Source: an uncultured Oscillospiraceae bacterium
Lineage (GTDB): Bacteria; Bacillota; Clostridia; Oscillospirales; Acutalibacteraceae
Direction: 5' to 3'
NCBI GenBank assembly: GCA_900555015.1
Contig: USJL01000008.1
Coordinates: forward strand, 7,811-71,810
DNA length: 64,000 nucleotides
Positions 44,584 to 52,486 of this stretch are shown piece by piece (positions within the stretch are counted from its first letter, which is position 1; every line of letters begins with the position of its first letter). The notes under the pieces were generated by a model. The model saw nothing but the letters and a program-made list of their open reading frames with translations. It did no database searches and was not told where the DNA came from. A program made the translations under genes and the position numbers.

Positions 44584-45939
44584 TCAGTTTTTAAGGCTAT
44601 GAAGCGGAGCAGGAATTTTTCCGCCTCTGTTAATAAATTTTGCGGGCGATTTAGTGTTTACTTTCATAACCGGACCCGAACCTAAAAGTCCGCCAAATTC
44701 AAGTTCTTCACCGATATTCTTACCAACGGCAGGAATAACTCTTACAGCTGTTGTTTTGCCGTTAACCATACCTATTGCTGCTTCATCGGCTATTATACCG
44801 CTTATAACCTCTGCTGTTGTATCTCCGGGAATAACAATCATATCAAGACCTACAGAGCATACAGCGGTCATTGCTTCAAGCTTTTCAATAGATAATGCAC
44901 CACTTTTAGCGGCGGCAATCATTCCGGCATCTTCGGAAACAGGTATAAATGCACCGGAAAGTCCGCCAACACTTGAAGAAGCCATAACGCCGCCTTTTTT
45001 TACTGCGTCATTAAGCATTGCAAGGCAAGCAGTTGTTCCTGCGGCACCACACTGTTCAAGACCGATTTCTTCAAGTATATGAGCAACCGAATCGCCGACT
45101 GCAGGAGTAGGGGCAAGAGATAAGTCAACTATTCCGAACGGAACACCTAATCTTTCCGAAGCTTCAACACCAACAAGCTGACCCATTCTTGTAACTTTAA
45201 ATGCCGTCTTTTTAATTAATTCGGCAATTTCATTAATGCTGTAATCAGGATATTTTGCTACAGCGGCTCTTACCACACCCGGTCCGGATACACCAACATT
45301 AATAACGCAATCAGGCTCTGAAACGCCGTGAAAAGCACCTGCCATAAACGGATTATCTTCAGGTGCATTACAAAATACAACTAATTTACCCGGTCCGATA
45401 CAGTTAACATCTTTTGTAAGTTCAGCAGCTTCTTTAACTTTTTGACCCATAATTTTAACAGCGTCCATATTAATTCCGGCTTTTGTAGAACCGATATTAA
45501 CAGATGAACAAATATGTTGAGTTTCTGCAAGTGCTCTCGGAATAGAATTAATAAGTTCCAAATCTCCTGCAGAAAATCCTTTTTGCACAAGTGCAGAATA
45601 TCCGCCTATAAAGTTAACACCGATAGTTCTCGCAGCTTTCTCAAGCGTTAATGCGTATTTAACAGGGTCTCCGCCGCTGATACCTGCAAGCATTGCAATC
45701 GGCGTAACAGAAACGCGCTTATTTATAATAGGAATACCGTAGTGTTTTTCAATATCTTCACCTGTTGAAACAAGCTTTTCTGCTTTTCTGCAAATTTTCT
45801 CGTAGATATTATTACAAGCTTTGTCAATATTTTTATCAGCACAGTCAAGCAAAGAAATACCCATAGTGATTGTTCTTATATCAAGGCATTCATCTTGAAT
45901 CATGTGTATTGTTTCAAGTATGTCATAAGTATTTATCAT
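44584..45939 (-). CDS. UPF0210 / DUF711 family (PFL family) protein
   Basis: A 451-aa protein of the UPF0210 family, with family blocks [50 protein letters not shown] and [17 protein letters not shown]. Distant similarity of this fold to glycyl-radical enzymes has been noted for the family, but no catalytic Gly radical motif is apparent here and the activity is unknown. It lies 10 nt after the ACT-domain gene, a linkage conserved in many Bacillota, so the two proteins probably act together. The start has ATAGGAGA upstream. Confidence 0.88.
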   Translation of the reverse strand: MINTYDILETIHMIQDECLDIRTITMGISLLDCADKNIDKACNNIYEKICRKAEKLVSTGEDIEKHYGIPIINKRVSVTPIAMLAGISGGDPVKYALTLEKAARTIGVNFIGGYSALVQKGFSAGDLELINSIPRALAETQHICSSVNIGSTKAGINMDAVKIMGQKVKEAAELTKDVNCIGPGKLVVFCNAPEDNPFMAGAFHGVSEPDCVINVGVSGPGVVRAAVAKYPDYSINEIAELIKKTAFKVTRMGQLVGVEASERLGVPFGIVDLSLAPTPAVGDSVAHILEEIGLEQCGAAGTTACLAMLNDAVKKGGVMASSSVGGLSGAFIPVSEDAGMIAAAKSGALSIEKLEAMTAVCSVGLDMIVIPGDTTAEVISGIIADEAAIGMVNGKTTAVRVIPAVGKNIGEELEFGGLLGSGPVMKVNTKSPAKFINRGGKIPAPLHSLKN

Positions 45940-45949
45940 TGTTTATCTC

Positions 45950-46219
45950 CTAAATTCTGTGCATAGAGTTAAAAATATCTTCATTCATAACATGAATTGA
46001 AAGTCCGTTATCTTCACCGTACTTAGTTAAGATATCACTAAACTGTGAAAATTCAACAGAACACTTTGAAATGTCAGCCATCATAATCATGCAAAACATA
46101 TCTTGTAAAATAGATTGAGTAACTTCAACTATATTTACATCGTTTTCTGCACAAATTGCTGAAACCTTTGCAAGAATACCAACCATATCCTTGCCTACAA
46201 CTGTAATTACTGCTCTCAT
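45950..46219 (-). CDS. ACT-domain protein (UPF0237 family)
   Basis: An 89-aa free-standing ACT domain: MRAVITVVGKDMVGILAKVSAI followed by NDVNIVEVTQSIL and a FCMIMMADI strand. ACT domains bind small ligands, often amino acids, and regulate partners. Because it is the first gene of the pair with UPF0210, the ligand probably controls that protein. The ATG follows CGGAGGTAA. Its role has not been defined for the family. Confidence 0.92.
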   Translation of the reverse strand: MRAVITVVGKDMVGILAKVSAICAENDVNIVEVTQSILQDMFCMIMMADISKCSVEFSQFSDILTKYGEDNGLSIHVMNEDIFNSMHRI

Positions 46220-46248
46220 TTAACATTACCTCCGCATTTAATAGTAAA

Positions 46249-46277
46249 ATTATAACAAACAGGTAAACTTTTTTCAA
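46249..46277 (-). promoter_or_regulatory. Promoter of the ACT-UPF0210 operon
   Basis: On the minus strand TTGAAA, 17-nt spacer, TATAAT with an extended TGT. Confidence 0.88.
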
Positions 46278-46294
46278 TAAAAACAAGAATTTTA

Positions 46295-46323
46295 TTTAAA
46301 TTTATTACATAATGTGATAAAAT
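46295..46323 (+). promoter_or_regulatory. Possible promoter of the PHP gene
   Basis: TTTAAA, 17-nt spacer, TAAAAT with an extended TGA. It is divergent from the ACT promoter. Confidence 0.5.
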
Positions 46324-46347
46324 ATATCTCCATACGGAGGCGATTAT

Positions 46348-47166
46348 GTGTTATATTCAAAAAAAATAGATTTTCACACCCATTCAATACATTCTTTTGA
46401 CGGCAATCACACTTGCAAAGATATTTGCGAATGCGCCATTAACAACAATGTTAAATATTTGGCGATAACAGACCACTGTGAAATAGATTCTAAAGATTTA
46501 AATTTTGAAGAATTTTGCAAAAATCAATTTGCGGATGTTGCAAATATGAAAAAAGAATTTTATCCAAAACTAAACGTGTATAACGGAATAGAATTAGGTC
46601 AGGCGATTTACAACAAACCACTTGCCGAAAAGATTTTAAGCGATTACGATTATGATTTTGTTTTAGGTTCAATACATAATCTTGAAAATATGGATGACTT
46701 TTATTATCTTGATTACACAAAATTTAATGTTACTGAGCTTTTAACAAGATATTTTGACGCTTTAATTGAATTGTGCGAGTGGGGCAATTTTGATTCATTG
46801 GCACATTTAACATATCCACTTAGATATATTTACGGAAACTATAAAATCAATGTTGATTTATGTAAATTTTCTGATAAAATAGAAAACATACTTAAAATTC
46901 TTGTAAAAAAAGAAAAAGCACTTGAAATCAACACATCAGGATTAGGTATGGAAATTCATGATTTTTTGCCGAGTGTTGAAGTTATAAAACAATTTAAAAA
47001 GCTCGGTGGAAAATATATTACTATCGGCTCGGATTCTCATTATAAAGAAAAAATGGGTAACTTTGTAAATGAAGGCCTTGATGCAATTAAAGAATGCGGA
47101 TTTGAATTTGTAACTATATATGAAAAGCGACAACCAAAGCTTATAAAAATTGATGATTTGGTTTAA
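46348..47166 (+). CDS. PHP-domain histidinol-phosphatase-like protein
   Basis: A 272-aa PHP-family phosphoesterase. The metal-binding residues are in KIDFHTHSIHS, AITDHCEID, GIELGQ, VLGSIHN and IGSDSHYKE, all intact. This is the pattern of the HisK-type histidinol phosphatase, which performs the penultimate step of histidine synthesis, but no other his gene is nearby and PHP enzymes vary in substrate. The start is GTG 46348 after CGGAGG; the ATG at 46346 is in another frame. It leads a run with the Lrp gene. Confidence 0.8.
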   Translation: MLYSKKIDFHTHSIHSFDGNHTCKDICECAINNNVKYLAITDHCEIDSKDLNFEEFCKNQFADVANMKKEFYPKLNVYNGIELGQAIYNKPLAEKILSDYDYDFVLGSIHNLENMDDFYYLDYTKFNVTELLTRYFDALIELCEWGNFDSLAHLTYPLRYIYGNYKINVDLCKFSDKIENILKILVKKEKALEINTSGLGMEIHDFLPSVEVIKQFKKLGGKYITIGSDSHYKEKMGNFVNEGLDAIKECGFEFVTIYEKRQPKLIKIDDLV

Positions 47167-47192
47167 ATCTTATTAGGAAAGGACTTATTTTA

Positions 47193-47672
47193 ATGAACAA
47201 ATTACTTGATTTACTTTCTCAAGATGCAAGAATTTCAAACAGTGAAATTGCTGTTATGCTTGGAATTTCAGAAGATGAAGTAAAAGAAAAAATTGCACTT
47301 TATGAAGACACGGGTGTTATTAAAGGCTACAAAGCAATTATTGATAAAAACAAAGCTCATATATCAACCACATCGGCAATTATTGAAATTACCGTTCAGC
47401 CGAAATTTATTCACGGATTTGATGAACTTGCCGAAAAAATTTCTAATTTTGAAGAAGTAGAATCAATTTATCTTATGAGCGGTGGATTTGACTTTGCGGT
47501 TATGGTTACAGACAAATCATTTGAAGAAGTTGCTATGTTTGTTGCAAACAGATTAGCACCGCTTGACGGCGTAATTTCAACTGCAACTCACTTTATCTTG
47601 AAGAAGTATAAGGAACAAGGAGTTCAATTTACCGAATTAAACGGCGACGATAGGGGGAACATTTCCCTTTGA
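47193..47672 (+). CDS. Lrp/AsnC-family transcriptional regulator
   Basis: The 159-aa protein has an N-terminal winged helix (ARISNSEIAVMLGISEDEVKEKI, cited as ISNSEIAVMLGISEDEV, residues of about 14-34) and a C-terminal RAM/ACT-like ligand domain with SAIIEITVQP and YLMSGGFDFAVMV. It probably responds to an amino acid and regulates the adjacent aminotransferase gene, with which it overlaps by 4 nt. The start follows AGGAAAGGA. Confidence 0.92.
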   Translation: MNKLLDLLSQDARISNSEIAVMLGISEDEVKEKIALYEDTGVIKGYKAIIDKNKAHISTTSAIIEITVQPKFIHGFDELAEKISNFEEVESIYLMSGGFDFAVMVTDKSFEEVAMFVANRLAPLDGVISTATHFILKKYKEQGVQFTELNGDDRGNISL

Positions 47673-48844
47673 TTAATTACGATGATTTTTTAAACCAAAG
47701 ATTGGTAGAAGTTAAACCCAGCGGAATAAGAAAATTCTTTGCCATTGCCGAGGAAATGGACAATGTTATATCTTTAGGCGTAGGCGAACCCGATTTTAAA
47801 ACACCTTGGCATATCAGAGATAAAGCTATAGAATATCTTGAACAAGGCAAAACAAGATATACTGCTAATGCAGGATTAATTCAATTAAGAGATGCCATTT
47901 CTGAATTTTATAACAGAAAATATAAAGTAACTTATGACCCAAATAGTGAAATTCTTGTAACTGTAGGCGGTTCAGAAGGCATTGATATGGCAATAAGAAG
48001 CTTAATATCACCGGGTGATGATGTTCTTATTGTAGAGCCTTCATTTGTTTGCTACAGACCTATTGTAGAAACCTGCGGAGGTAATGTAATTACAGTTACC
48101 ACTAAAGAAGAAGATAATTTTAAGCTTACACCGGAAGCATTAAGTTCTGCAATTACCCCAAACACAAAATTACTTGTTTTTCCATATCCAAACAATCCTA
48201 CAGGTGCAATTATGCGTAGGGAAGATATAGAAAAAATTACAGATATTATAATTAAAAATAATATCCTTGTTTTGTCAGATGAAATTTACAGTGAATTAAC
48301 ATACGGCGATAAAAAGCATTACACAATAGCAGCTGCCGATGGCATGAAAAAAAGAACCATAGTAATTAACGGTTTTTCAAAAACTTATTCAATGACAGGC
48401 TGGCGTTTAGGTTATGCATTAGCTCCTGCACCCATTATTAAACAAATGACTAAATTGCATCAATTTGCAATTATGAGTGCACCAACAAATTCACAATACG
48501 CTGCTATTGACGCTTTGGAAAAAGGCGATACGGATATTCAAAAAATGCGTGATGACTACGATATGAGAAGACGTTTTACAGTAAAAGCATTTAACGATAT
48601 TGGCTTAAAATGCTTTGAACCTGAGGGCGCTTTCTACGTTTTTCCGTGTATTAAATCAACCGGTCTTTCAAGTGAAGAATTTTGTGAAAAATTAATTATG
48701 TCAAAACGCGTTGCAGTTGTTCCCGGAAATGCATTCGGTGAATGCGGTGAAGGTTATATAAGAGTTTCATATTGCTATTCTATAGACAATATAAGAAAAG
48801 CAATAGAGAAAATTAAAGAGTTTATTGATGAAATCAAGGAGTAA
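47669..48844 (+). CDS. Class I/II PLP aminotransferase
   Basis: A 391-aa aminotransferase of the aspartate/aromatic type. The PLP Lys is in NGFSKTYSMTGWRLGYA, with GGSEGIDMAIR, PNNPTGA and VLSDEIYSELTY before it and RVSYCYS near the end. Amino acid specificity is not decided; related genes are annotated as aspartate or aromatic aminotransferases (PatA-like). The TTG start overlaps the Lrp stop and is preceded by TAGGGGGA. Coupling with the regulator suggests a shared amino acid ligand. Confidence 0.9.
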   Translation: MINYDDFLNQRLVEVKPSGIRKFFAIAEEMDNVISLGVGEPDFKTPWHIRDKAIEYLEQGKTRYTANAGLIQLRDAISEFYNRKYKVTYDPNSEILVTVGGSEGIDMAIRSLISPGDDVLIVEPSFVCYRPIVETCGGNVITVTTKEEDNFKLTPEALSSAITPNTKLLVFPYPNNPTGAIMRREDIEKITDIIIKNNILVLSDEIYSELTYGDKKHYTIAAADGMKKRTIVINGFSKTYSMTGWRLGYALAPAPIIKQMTKLHQFAIMSAPTNSQYAAIDALEKGDTDIQKMRDDYDMRRRFTVKAFNDIGLKCFEPEGAFYVFPCIKSTGLSSEEFCEKLIMSKRVAVVPGNAFGECGEGYIRVSYCYSIDNIRKAIEKIKEFIDEIKE

Positions 48845-48845
48845 T

Positions 48846-49718
48846 ATGGAAGTAAAAGTAAACGGATATGCAAAAATTAATTTAATGCTTGATATTATAA
48901 ATAAACGAACAGACGGTTATCATGATTTATTTATGATTATGCAAAGCATAAATCTGTATGATACCGTTACAGTTACGGAAAATAATTCTAAAAAGATTTC
49001 AATTACCTGTAATATAAAAGATATACCTTTAAACAATAAAAATATTGCATGGAAAGCCGCAGAAGCTTTTTTTACTTATACACGTAAGAAAAACAAAGGA
49101 ATAAACATAAATATTGAAAAAAGGATTCCGCACGCTGCAGGACTTGCAGGCGGAAGTGCAGACGGCGCCGCAGTTATTACTGCATTAAATAAAATTTATT
49201 CAACTGATTTAACCGATTCTCAACTGTGTGAAATAGGTGTAAAAGTTGGTGCCGACTTGCCGTTTTGCTTAACAGGAGGAACACTTCTTGCACAAGGCAT
49301 TGGTGACAAGCTTAGTAAAATAAAGCCGTTAAAGCAATGCCATATATTACTTATAAAACCCGAATATGATATAAATACAGGATATGCGTACAGTCAATTT
49401 GATAATTTCGGAAAAACTCATACCCCTGATAAATTCGGTATGTTATGTGCAATGCAAAACAGAAACTTAATTGAAATTAGTTCAAAAATGGAAAACGTAT
49501 TTGAACAGTTTATTGAAGTTCCGGGAAGATATGAAATTAAAGACATAATGAAACAAAACGGAGCTCTTGGTGTTTGTACGAGCGGTAGCGGACCGTCTGT
49601 ATTCGGAATTTATACCGATAAAAACAAGGCATCCGTTGCAAAAAAAGAATTAGAAAAATTTTCAAAAGATGTTTATCTCATTAAACCTGTTTCATCCGGA
49701 TGTAAAATAATTGAATAA
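48846..49718 (+). CDS. ispE: 4-diphosphocytidyl-2-C-methyl-D-erythritol kinase
   Basis: IspE phosphorylates CDP-ME in the non-mevalonate pathway to isoprenoids. The protein begins with the family motif YAKINLMLDIINKRTDGYH, has the GHMP ATP loop PHAAGLAGGSADGAAV near residue 92, and GVCTSGSGPSVFG near the end. It has 290 aa. ATG 48846 follows AAGGAG, one nucleotide after the aminotransferase stop. ispE-spoIIR adjacency is common in Clostridia. Confidence 0.95.
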   Translation: MEVKVNGYAKINLMLDIINKRTDGYHDLFMIMQSINLYDTVTVTENNSKKISITCNIKDIPLNNKNIAWKAAEAFFTYTRKKNKGININIEKRIPHAAGLAGGSADGAAVITALNKIYSTDLTDSQLCEIGVKVGADLPFCLTGGTLLAQGIGDKLSKIKPLKQCHILLIKPEYDINTGYAYSQFDNFGKTHTPDKFGMLCAMQNRNLIEISSKMENVFEQFIEVPGRYEIKDIMKQNGALGVCTSGSGPSVFGIYTDKNKASVAKKELEKFSKDVYLIKPVSSGCKIIE

Positions 49719-49726
49719 AAACAAAC

Positions 49727-49765
49727 AAACCTGCCCAAAATTTCATTGAAAGGCAGGTTTATTTT
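49727..49765 (+). promoter_or_regulatory. Hairpin between ispE and spoIIR, overlapping the spoIIR ribosome binding site
   Basis: AAACCTGCC (49727-49735) pairs with GGCAGGTTT (49752-49760), a 9-bp stem, followed by ATTTT and then the spoIIR ATG. It could terminate ispE transcripts, and it would also bury the AGGT that lies 7 nt before the start, so it may hold down spoIIR translation on read-through mRNA. Either role is inference. Confidence 0.55.
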
Positions 49766-50371
49766 ATGTCAAAAACTATTAAATTGTTTGTACCGATATT
49801 TTTAATAATACTGATTATCGGCAGTTATGTTTCTCCATTCATAAAAACAAGTGAAAACATAAGTAATCAAATTTTTAGGCTCCATATTTTAGCAAATTCG
49901 GACAGCGCAGAAGATCAACAATTAAAATTGAAGGTAAGAGATAATATCTTAGTAAGCGGCGAAGAGCTGTTTAAGAATTGCAAAACTCTTGAAGAAATAA
50001 TTAACGTTTCCAACCAAAATATTAAATATTTTCAAAAAATCGCCGAAAACACAATTAAAGAAAACGGTTATACTTACCCTGTTAAAGTTTATGTTGATAA
50101 AGAGTATTTTAATACACGACATTATGATAAAATAACATTGCCAAGCGGTATCTATAATGCTTTAAAAATTGAAATAGGCGCAGCAAAGGGTCATAATTGG
50201 TGGTGTGTTATGTTTCCTGCAATATGCTTACCGGCGGTTTCAGATGATGAAATCAATAAAATTTTAAGTGATGATGAAATAGAACTAATCAACAGTAACG
50301 ATAAATATGAAATAAGATTTAAGATTGTTGAAATATACGAAAAAATTAAAAGTAATATAAAAAGCAAATAA
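49766..50371 (+). CDS. spoIIR: Stage II sporulation protein R
   Basis: SpoIIR is the forespore-made signal that activates the protease SpoIIGA and so pro-sigma-E in the mother cell. Residues 1-25 are a signal or anchor segment (FVPIFLIILIIGSYV). The core has FRLHILANSDSAEDQQLKLKVRD, cited as RLHILANSDSAEDQQ, and WWCVMFPAICLP, both diagnostic of the family. The length of 201 aa is normal. Its start lies right after a hairpin. In Bacillus it is under sigma-F; I could not identify a convincing sigma-F promoter here. Confidence 0.93.
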   Translation: MSKTIKLFVPIFLIILIIGSYVSPFIKTSENISNQIFRLHILANSDSAEDQQLKLKVRDNILVSGEELFKNCKTLEEIINVSNQNIKYFQKIAENTIKENGYTYPVKVYVDKEYFNTRHYDKITLPSGIYNALKIEIGAAKGHNWWCVMFPAICLPAVSDDEINKILSDDEIELINSNDKYEIRFKIVEIYEKIKSNIKSK

Positions 50372-50400
50372 AAAAGGTTGTGCATTGCACAACCTTTTTT
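50371..50400. terminator. Bidirectional terminator between spoIIR and tRNA-Leu(CAA)
   Basis: AAAAAGGTTGTGC and GCACAACCTTTTT form a 13-bp stem with a 3-nt loop. It serves spoIIR and, on the other strand, the tRNA-Leu transcripts. Confidence 0.93.
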
Positions 50401-50486
50401 GGTGCCGGCGGCGGGGGTCGAACCCGCACCCTGTTGCCAGGACTGGATTTTGAGTCCAGCACGTCTGCCAATTCCATCACGCCGGC
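50400..50486 (-). tRNA. tRNA-Leu (anticodon CAA), CCA encoded
   Basis: Read on the minus strand. Acceptor GCCGGCG pairs with CGCCGGC, followed by A and CCA. The anticodon loop CTCAAAA gives CAA, and there is a long variable arm. Confidence 0.96.
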
Positions 50487-50496
50487 TTTTAAAAAC

Positions 50497-50517
50497 GGGA
50501 TACCTAAAAGGTATCCC
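50497..50517 (-). other. Hairpin between the two tRNA-Leu genes
   Basis: GGGATACC and GGTATCCC form an 8-bp stem. On the minus strand it is followed by a short T-run, so it may partly terminate or set the ratio of the two tRNAs. Confidence 0.6.
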
Positions 50518-50518
50518 T

Positions 50519-50605
50519 TGGTGCTGGTGACCGGACTTGAACCGGTACGGTATTGCTACCGAGGGATTTTAAGTCCCTTGCGTCTGCCGATTTCGCCACA
50601 CCAGC
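50519..50605 (-). tRNA. tRNA-Leu (anticodon TAA), CCA encoded
   Basis: Read on the minus strand. Acceptor GCTGGTG pairs with CACCAGC, followed by A and CCA. The anticodon loop CTTAAAA gives TAA, with a long variable arm. It is first in the tRNA-Leu pair. Confidence 0.96.
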
Positions 50606-50616
50606 GAACACTCAAT

Positions 50617-50645
50617 ATAATACATTAAAAGGAACGAATTGTCAA
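50617..50645 (-). promoter_or_regulatory. Promoter of the tRNA-Leu pair
   Basis: On the minus strand a perfect TTGACA, a 17-nt spacer and TATTAT. Confidence 0.9.
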
Positions 50646-50684
50646 TAAAAATTTAATGAAATTGAGTTAAAATAACAAAATAAT

Positions 50685-51647
50685 TTAATTAACCTGATTT
50701 TGAGGACTGCCTTTTAAAAATTTTGCTATGTTCTCATCAAGCACATTAATTAACCGTTCACGTGTTTCTTTTGCTGCCCATGCAATATGAGGTGTAATGT
50801 AACAGTTTTTTGCGCATAAAAGTGGATTTTCCGCTTTTGGCGGCTCTATACTTAACACGTCGACGCCTGCACCTGCAATTAACTTATTGTTTAGTGCATA
50901 TGCTAAATCTTTTTCATTAACAACCGGTCCTCTTGATGTGTTTATTAAGTATGCAGTTTTTTTCATTTTCTTTAAATTAGCTAAATTAATTAAGCCAAAA
51001 GTTTTCATTGTTAATGGACAATGGCAAGTTACAAAATCAGACTCTTTAAGTAAAGTGTCAAGGTCAACTTGTTTTGCAGTTTTAAATCCTGAAGTATCTT
51101 TTTCAGACCTTGAATTAAATACAACATTCATGCCAAACGCTTCGCCTATTTCAGCAACCTTCTGTCCTATAGAACCAAATCCTATAATGCCTAAAACTTT
51201 TCCGTTAAGTTCTGAAAGAGGGGATTTCCAATAACAAAAATCAGGGCATTTAACCCAATCGCCGTTATGAACCGATTCTGAATGTAAATTTATTTTATTT
51301 GTGAATTGTAAAATAAATGCAAAAACCTGTTGTGCAACAGCGTTTGTAGAATATTCCGGAATATTACAAACAGTTATTCCGAGTTCTGTAGCTGCCTTTA
51401 AATCTACAACATTGTATCCGGTAGACTGTAAACCTATGTACATTAATTCAGGAGAAAGTTTTGTTAATTCATCTTTTGTCAATATAGTTTTATTAATTAT
51501 CAAAATGTTTGCGCCTTTTGCTCTTTTTACAACATCGTTTTGAGCAGTTCGTTCATAAATTGAAACATCTCTTGAATATTCGTTTAAAAAGTCCCAACTT
51601 AAATCTCCGGGATTTGTTGTATAAGAATCAAGAACTACTATTTTCAT
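50685..51647 (-). CDS. D-2-hydroxyacid dehydrogenase
   Basis: A 320-aa NAD(P)-dependent dehydrogenase. The Rossmann motif is GKVLGIIGFGSIGQKVAE; the catalytic Arg is in NTSRGPVVNE, the Glu in SIEPP and the His in ITPHIAWA. It is close to hydroxypyruvate/glyoxylate reductases; the substrate remains open. The start follows GGAGGTAA and it has a strong promoter of its own. It is convergent with nothing, and the tRNA-Leu promoter begins 40 nt after its stop. Confidence 0.9.
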   Translation of the reverse strand: MKIVVLDSYTTNPGDLSWDFLNEYSRDVSIYERTAQNDVVKRAKGANILIINKTILTKDELTKLSPELMYIGLQSTGYNVVDLKAATELGITVCNIPEYSTNAVAQQVFAFILQFTNKINLHSESVHNGDWVKCPDFCYWKSPLSELNGKVLGIIGFGSIGQKVAEIGEAFGMNVVFNSRSEKDTSGFKTAKQVDLDTLLKESDFVTCHCPLTMKTFGLINLANLKKMKKTAYLINTSRGPVVNEKDLAYALNNKLIAGAGVDVLSIEPPKAENPLLCAKNCYITPHIAWAAKETRERLINVLDENIAKFLKGSPQNQVN

Positions 51648-51672
51648 ATCACTTACCTCCGTATATGTTCAA

Positions 51673-51701
51673 ATTATATCCCTTATTCATTTGATTTGCA
51701 A
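51673..51701 (-). promoter_or_regulatory. Promoter of the hydroxyacid dehydrogenase gene
   Basis: On the minus strand TTGCAA, a 17-nt spacer and TATAAT. Its -35 is 8 nt from the -35 of the divergent cwlD promoter. Confidence 0.85.
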
Positions 51702-51709
51702 TAAATTTA

Positions 51710-51738
51710 TTGATAAAGAATGCAATATATTATATAAT
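51710..51738 (+). promoter_or_regulatory. Promoter of cwlD
   Basis: TTGATA, 17-nt spacer, TATAAT, back to back with the dehydrogenase promoter. A sigma-G or sigma-E promoter was not recognised. Confidence 0.75.
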
Positions 51739-51765
51739 TATTTCATAAATATTATCGGTGATAAT

Positions 51766-52458
51766 ATGAAAAAATCATTAACGGTAATTTTAGCTTTTTG
51801 TTTAACACTGACTTTTTCATTTTGCTTTAATTTAACTTTGAATAAAGTAAAATATGTAGAATCAAAAAAACAATTTCAAAAGCCGACTGTTGTTTTAGAT
51901 GCCGGACACGGCGGCAAAGACTGCGGAACCGTATCATCAAGCGGAACATTGGAAAAAGATATAAATCTTGCAATTGTTAATAAGTTATATGACTTTTTGT
52001 GTTTTTCAGGCATAAAAACAGTAAGAATAAGAAGCGAAGACACAGAATATTACCCACCGAAAAGCAACAAAAATAAATCTGATTTGTATAACCGTCTTGA
52101 TTTTGTAAACAGCATTGAAAACTCTGTTCTCGTTTCCGTACATCAAAACCATTATGAAGACGAAAGTCAATGGGGAATGCAGGTATGGTACACCGCAAAT
52201 GAAAAATCAAGCAAAATTTTAGCCGATAATATACTTAATTTCACAAAATCACTTATCCAACCCGATAATCAAAGAGAAAATAAGGTTTCAGACAGCAGTT
52301 ATTACATATTGTATAAAGCAACCGTTCCGTCTGTAATGGTAGAATGCGGCTTTATGAGTAATACGGAAGAAAATTTAAAATTACAGGATTCCGGCTATCA
52401 AAATAAACTGTCTTATTCAATTATGCTGGGAATTGAAAAATATTTGTCCGAAAATTAA
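51766..52458 (+). CDS. cwlD: N-acetylmuramoyl-L-alanine amidase, CwlD-like
   Basis: An Amidase_3 enzyme that cleaves the amide bond of peptidoglycan; CwlD in Bacillus makes the muramic-lactam precursor in the spore cortex. Zinc ligands are in LDAGHGGKDCG (His), LEKDINLAIV (Glu) and VSVHQNHYED (His), and VMVECGFMSN carries the catalytic Glu. The N-terminal hydrophobic stretch (residues of about 5-22) is a signal or anchor. It has 230 aa. ATG 51766 follows ATCGGTGAT. The cortex role is inferred from length, from the lack of cell-wall binding domains and from nearby sporulation genes. radA follows in the same orientation. Confidence 0.88.
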   Translation: MKKSLTVILAFCLTLTFSFCFNLTLNKVKYVESKKQFQKPTVVLDAGHGGKDCGTVSSSGTLEKDINLAIVNKLYDFLCFSGIKTVRIRSEDTEYYPPKSNKNKSDLYNRLDFVNSIENSVLVSVHQNHYEDESQWGMQVWYTANEKSSKILADNILNFTKSLIQPDNQRENKVSDSSYYILYKATVPSVMVECGFMSNTEENLKLQDSGYQNKLSYSIMLGIEKYLSEN

Positions 52459-52486
52459 ATTACAAGCAAAGGAAGGCTTAAAAAAT

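Noticed and set aside
50380..50628. Plus-strand 82-codon frame across the two tRNA-Leu genes
   Set aside because: It is antisense to two complete tRNAs and begins in a terminator stem.
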